DNA of 64,000 bases, taken from contig CALNXK010000375.1 in NCBI GenBank assembly GCA_942486035.1, positions 62,001-126,000 of the forward strand. Reading direction: 5' to 3'. How positions within the stretch are numbered: the first letter of the stretch is position 1; every line of letters starts with the position of its first letter. The notes below the pieces were generated by a model, which worked only from the letters and a program-made list of their open reading frames with translations, did not search any database and was not told the origin of the DNA. Made by a program: the position numbers and the translations under genes. Shown here in pieces: positions 59,394 through 64,000 of this stretch. Source of the stretch: Porites lobata (taxonomy: Eukaryota; Cnidaria; Anthozoa; Scleractinia; Poritidae).

Positions 59394-60190
59394 TTTAAGA
59401 CGAAGAAAAGGAAACAGTTCTTTGTTTTGGCAGATTTATCTGCAGTGTTGCGTGGTTCATTTATTTATTTTTTGTCGGGCTGACATTCTGAAGAGAAATG
59501 CAGTGTGCAGTTTTCGAAAAACCTCTATTATTCAACTTGTTGTTTTTAGAGACAGTTCTCTTCGCACTGTGTTACAATGACGGTTGCAATACGCTTTCCT
59601 GGAGTTTAGGTCGTGTTGCGAATTGTGGGAAATGCGTGTTGTAACACCGTTCATCATAGTTACTTTTTAAGCTCCGTTTAATTTTGTCACCTTAAGTTCT
59701 TTTTTAAGTTAGTTATAGCTCATTCCATTTTGGTCTCGAGTGTATCCGTTTCATGTTTGTTCGTTGAAATGCCATAGACAAACCTTGATCTTTGAGCTTA
59801 TATTTTAGCAGTCTGTGCAGGTTACTAAGCTGTCCAGTTACTGCTAAATAATCGAGGCGATCTATTTCCTTCAACGACTTTAAACAGAGGCCATCTCTTA
59901 GCGTTATTGTTATTTGATTGACATTCATGTTCTTTTCCTTGGAGTAAAGTTTGAGGTATAAAAGCAAGTAGCAGGTGGGGTAGTATGTTTGGTTGTTTAA
60001 AAAGTTAAACTGATGAGTGGTCACGTGAAGATTGTTTTGGAATCGAAGGTACTCGCTGCCGCGCCGCAGGTAGTCTATACGCTGTATGAAGCGCCTGTTT
60101 TTGTTCTGGCAAACTCCAATATTTCTTGATCCCTTTGTGTTTAATCCTAGTCAACCTTCTGTATAAACAATAAATCTTGTTCATTGTTAC
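59394..60190 (+). other. PBRM1: PBRM1 3' UTR
   Basis: About 780 bp of non-coding sequence follows the stop and contains a consensus AATAAA at 60169-60174, followed by a T/G-rich stretch (cttgttcattgttacttgg) suitable as a cleavage downstream element. The end point is inferred from this signal. Confidence 0.6.
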
Positions 60191-60516
60191 TTGGAGCTAT
60201 ATTAATTTTGTAATTAACCGTTTGATTTTCCTTCGATTCTATTGGATGCAACTCGTCATATGGCACAACACGTCACATAGTCTCGTCCCCAGGCCTCCTC
60301 TTTGCTATTACGCAGTGCTCGTTGTCTCTTGGGAAAGCGAATGCACTTTGGTTCTCAACCTTCCCATGAAGACCCGCGCTGTCTGTTGTCCGTGAGACGG
60401 AGGGGCTTGGGGACGAAGCATGTAAGTCTGGAGGGAGAAGGAGAGAGGGAAACTCTGAGCCAGCAAACAAAAGTTCATTAAAGTGGCTCAAATGTTACGA
60501 GGATACTAAATAGATA

Positions 60517-61109
60517 TTAAGGTGGCTGAACACAGTTTTGCGGGCGGTCAGCGGGTAACTAGCGTGACAGCGCGTGTTTTAAATTAGACAAACAAACGTG
60601 GCGGTGAAGAAAGCAGTGGTACACAGAAGACGATTTCTCAAAGTATACGCATTAGAATTTGGTGAGATTTGGTAGAGTTTTTACTTTTATCGTATTTTAA
60701 ATAATGAGAACTTTAACATGGAAGTTAAACAGACTAATTTTGTGACACATTTAATAATTACAGTACCATTATATTATTGATTATCGAAAATCCCGTCTGT
60801 TAAAATTTGGTCAAATAAGTTTCAAATGGTAATGATTAATTATAGTAAGCTGTGTGCTAGTTTATTGGAAAATCTATTGGGCGAATTTTATGTAAACTGA
60901 GCAAAAGTGAAATTTTAAGGTTGTATTCAATCGTTCATGTTGCCATGGAAACTATGAAAACCTCAAATTTTACGTGTCAATCAAAATCTTTCATCAGTAT
61001 ATTTTTCAATTGCCAAGTTTCAGCTTGTGAGCTGCTACCTTTCTCTTGCCATGATTTGGCAAATGACACATACTCATAAACTGCCAAAACTGTGTTCAGA
61101 CACCTTAAC
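60517..61109. mobile_element. TTAA-bounded TIR element
   Basis: It begins TTAAGGTGGCTGAACACAGT and ends with the near-exact mirror actgtgttcagacaccttaa: 24-bp inverted ends with one mismatch and TTAA at both tips. TTAA is the target of piggyBac-type elements, but the inner tip bases do not look like canonical piggyBac, so the class is uncertain. The interior is about 545 bp and non-coding. Confidence 0.55.
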
Positions 61110-62299
61110 AAGAAACACTCGAACGATATCAATTGTCTGTGAAAGAAAAACTTCCGTTCATATCACGAACCTTCCGAGGAGCTGTCCAGACAACTTTCAA
61201 GAAAATTCTAAATAGAGGTAAGTGTGATATTTTTTTGGAAATATGTTGAAAGAATACTCAAAAAGTTAACCTGGATGTTAAAACCCCAAATGCTTTTTGC
61301 TTCCAGCTTTAAAGATCCAGAGGATTTGTTAGGGCATCCCACCATCATTTATTTTGTTAGTTCCCGGATCTTTGGGAAAGTAGTAAGGGAGTATTGGGTA
61401 AGTGTGGTCCATAGTAATCTTTATCCGTTAAATCAGTCGGTCGGATACTTACAACTGTGATGTCTTCACAACAGCGTTTTTATTATTCTCAGATTTTGCC
61501 AGTGGTGACCACTGAGTAAACATTTTTCCGTATCTGAAGCTTTGCCATAGCGTTGTTTTCTTAGAAAGGAAACTTTGCTTCATTGAGTCCTTTTTGTTTG
61601 TTTGTTTGTTTCCCCAAGTGAATAACTGAGTACCAGCGACATATTCTTGGGGTTAACGCTGCATCCCATTCACTGAGGTAGGGTAGGGGGGAGAGGTGGT
61701 AGGCATTCAGAATTCGTAATGCCTCGACTTTGAGTTGACCGGGCCAAGTCTCTCCACGAAGGCCAATTGTTGGCGTACTCCCAGGGTTGTAACTCTAAGC
61801 TGCAAACGAGTTAAATTTCTCAGAGACTATTCAGTAAGTTCATTTGATGTTAAGATAACTCTCCTCCGAGTAAGACTTGACAATATTTCATTGCCTTCCA
61901 TTACGAGTTTCTGGAAAAGGAAATTAAATTTTTTGTAAAATTTCGCCTAACACTGTGTCAAAGCTAACTATTTGTCCCGAAACTTAGGCCAGATTATCAT
62001 TATTCCCGTACGAAATAAAAAAAGTAATGCCGAATAGTTATATCTATGTTGTTGTTTGAATTGTCGAAATAGAATCAATATTTAGCTAATAACAACTGGT
62101 TTGAACCAGGGGCAGGAACTCATTTAAACTGAGTCGGCTCAGTCAGTGCAAAGACAAACTGACACCTCTCACGTTTGGTCCGCTTAGATTCCTAACAGCC
62201 ACCAACATCACTACTTAACTACGACTTTATTGATTAACCACATCCGAAACGGCTCAGTAGACTGAGCTTCCTTCCATTAGCTTAAGATACAACTTACTG

Positions 62300-62420
62300 T
62301 GATTCTGTTGATGACAACCACTCAAGTCGGAGAAACGTCAGTTGCTCAGCTCACCTGCCTTGCACTGAATCAGAGTCCTATTCAGGGCTATTCTCAATAT
62401 GACAATCATATTCAACCCAT
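62300..62420. repeat. Fragment of the 30009-30172 MITE family
   Basis: It shares 'ggagaaacgtcagtt', 'gagtcctattcagggctatt' and 'caatcatattcaaccca' with the copies at 30056-30172 and 43380-43455. Only one arm is preserved. Small open frames over it are the repeat's own. Confidence 0.55.
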
Positions 62421-63644
62421 TAAAATAACCCATCAGTTATTTAATTGCGAAATTTTCATTTTTTTATTTTCGTCTTGCCATTGTTATCGTACGCGCATTA
62501 ATTGATTGTAACAACAAAATTCAGAAGTTTGCACGTAACTTCTACTTCGCATCATTCCCGCGCTTCCACTGAAGATTTTTGCGTTTTTCTTTCCATTTTT
62601 TTTCATATCCCATTCTATATAAATGTATTTTATATTTATATAGATAGATATATGTATATTTCAGTCTTTTGCGACTAATGAAGGGCAGTTTAAGTAGCCC
62701 GTATAAAGAATAAAAAAGGGAGATTAGGAAAACCAATCATCCTGCTCAAGCCACGCCTCGCAGGCTGTTGAGATTCAGGTTATATTGATAGAATAACTGT
62801 TTAATATCTCCTTTGGTTAGCGAAAAATCAAGCCTGAAGAAACGCTCAAATGCATATAACTGGTAAGTTCTCCCTTAAGTGAAATGTATAAGGTTTCTCA
62901 ATAGCGATAAAAAGAAATCAAAGCGATTTGAAAAGGGAAATTTCGAGGAAATGATTCAGACTGTGAATTGTTTTTAGGCTTTCTTGAGAGATAAGATAAC
63001 GCTTAAAGCAAATAAATTCAAAAGAGCTCAATTTATCTTTTATTTTAAGGTTTGAATTGCATTGCAATCAGTAACACTTCTGCGTTATTGAAGGAAAAAT
63101 AACTGACATATTATTAGACTTATAGGTTTAAATAGGTGCTTTAGTATTCAGTCACTCAAATTAGTTTTTTTAACCCAAATTTTTGCTGTTGCTAGTGTAT
63201 TTCAGTTACTGAACCATATCCCTTAATACTTTTATTACCGACTTGGTTGTGGAAATGTTTTGTAAAAAGTAGATAAAACATTTTGATTGAATTTTATCGT
63301 GGATCATTAACTATCAGCTCAGTCTACCTTTGAACGCCTCAAGAAGCTCTCAAAGTGTTTTCCTGTAAAATTCTATCAGGAAAAAAGCATTTCTTTTCAT
63401 CTTAAGTGAGCTTTAATTCTACCAAAGTCAGTTAAGTGAAAGAGCACAATAGCTGCCGACTCTATTCAGTTGGACTCTTGAAGTGCTGAATTGCAGAAAT
63501 AGGTGACAAGTCTTATTGTGTGGGGGACTATGATTGCGAGTGCCATTTCAAAGAAAGCTTTCTTCACGCTGTCGTCAACATTGAAAAAACTGACAAGAAG
63601 TTTAATTACATGGAAATTTTAAACCAACCAACGCTCGACGGCAG

Positions 63645-63803
63645 ATGTTTGCCGAAAGCAAGTGCGAAAACGTATTCGAACCTGTGGTCGCCATAGAGGA
63701 TATTGCAGGCACAAAACAAAACGCCTTAAACTTGATAAAAAACAGAAATGACGAGATAAAAAAAACTTTTGACTGCTTTGAAAATGAACATGACAAAATT
63801 TGA
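63645..63803 (+). CDS. Possible small ORF or isolated exon, 52 aa
   Basis: An ATG just after a cggcag acceptor-like sequence opens a 52-codon frame, MFAESKCENVFEPVVAIEDI and so on, ending at TGA 63801-63803. Its composition (Lys/Asp/Glu/Asn-rich) looks coding rather than random, and an internal exon starting at 63645 is possible. I recognise no family and there is no partner exon in view. Could be chance. Confidence 0.2.
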   Translation: MFAESKCENVFEPVVAIEDIAGTKQNALNLIKNRNDEIKKTFDCFENEHDKI

Positions 63804-64000
63804 GGTTTTTCAGTGAACAACGTAGGTAATTAAATATTGATGAAAAATTTATCTGTAAGCCATGCAATAATTAGACAAGTTTTCTTACTATCTTTTTGAT
63901 GTTACAACCGTGGCATATGATGTTATCACCGTGGCAAAACCATCGTTTCTAGTTGTTGTGGTTTGCCTACTTTTTAAGTTGTGTCGGATTTACTTAGATC

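Larger units (their letters stand above)
60191..64000. other. Repeat-rich intergenic region downstream of PBRM1
   Basis: No gene with a recognisable domain. It contains an inverted-end segment at about 60280-60420 ('ctcgtccccaggcctcctc' and 'gaggggcttggggacgaag'), the TTAA-bounded element at 60517-61109, a fragment of the 30009-type MITE family at 62300-62420, and a 52-codon open frame at 63645-63803. Confidence 0.5.

Overview
The window is animal nuclear DNA: five intron-rich protein genes with GT-AG introns, plus the first exon of a sixth gene cut by the left edge. It is AT-rich and crowded with short inverted-repeat transposons and tRNA-derived SINEs. Protein similarity recalled from human orthologues, together with repeat families I associate with stony corals, points to an anthozoan cnidarian, most likely a scleractinian coral. 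That assignment is inference. There are no prokaryotic operons, CRISPR arrays or rRNA genes.

Layout: (1) 1-413, minus, is the 5' end of a trypsin-like (PA-clan) protease gene. (2) 414-3938 is intergenic. (3) 3939-8956, minus, is TBC1D25, a Rab GTPase-activating protein with an LC3-interacting motif. (4) 9237-14313, plus, is the F-actin capping protein alpha subunit (CAPZA), head to head with TBC1D25 and 280 bp from it ATG to ATG. (5) 15537-18036, plus, is a PIERCE1-type ciliary microtubule inner protein. (6) 19467-24610, minus, is SNIP1, an FHA-domain nuclear protein, convergent with PIERCE1. (7) 24900-59393, plus, is polybromo-1 (PBRM1), the bromodomain subunit of the PBAF SWI/SNF remodeller, again head to head with its neighbour (289 bp from SNIP1 ATG to ATG). 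(8) 59394-64000 is the PBRM1 3' UTR and repeat-rich intergenic DNA.

I rebuilt splice structures by hand. Each complete model closes in frame: TBC1D25 572 aa in 4 coding exons, CAPZA 288 aa in 11, PIERCE1 125 aa in 4, SNIP1 276 aa in 10, PBRM1 1,863 aa in 51. PBRM1 has six bromodomains, two BAH domains, an HMG box, two C2H2-like zinc fingers (the second split over a 58-bp exon), a glutamine-rich stretch and the conserved C-terminal block. The genes form no pathway; the two divergent pairs probably share promoters.

The most striking non-coding structure is inside the PBRM1 intron that splits bromodomain 5. About 60 copies of a 39-bp unit with strong dyad symmetry (39691-42793) are interrupted by 3.4 copies of an unrelated 168-bp repeat (40881-41458). 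Because 39 is a multiple of 3, this array creates long false reading frames on both strands. Several foldback elements elsewhere carry exact or near-exact 9-bp target-site duplications, as expected of Mutator-like transposons, and one SINE in a PBRM1 intron is split by two further MITEs.
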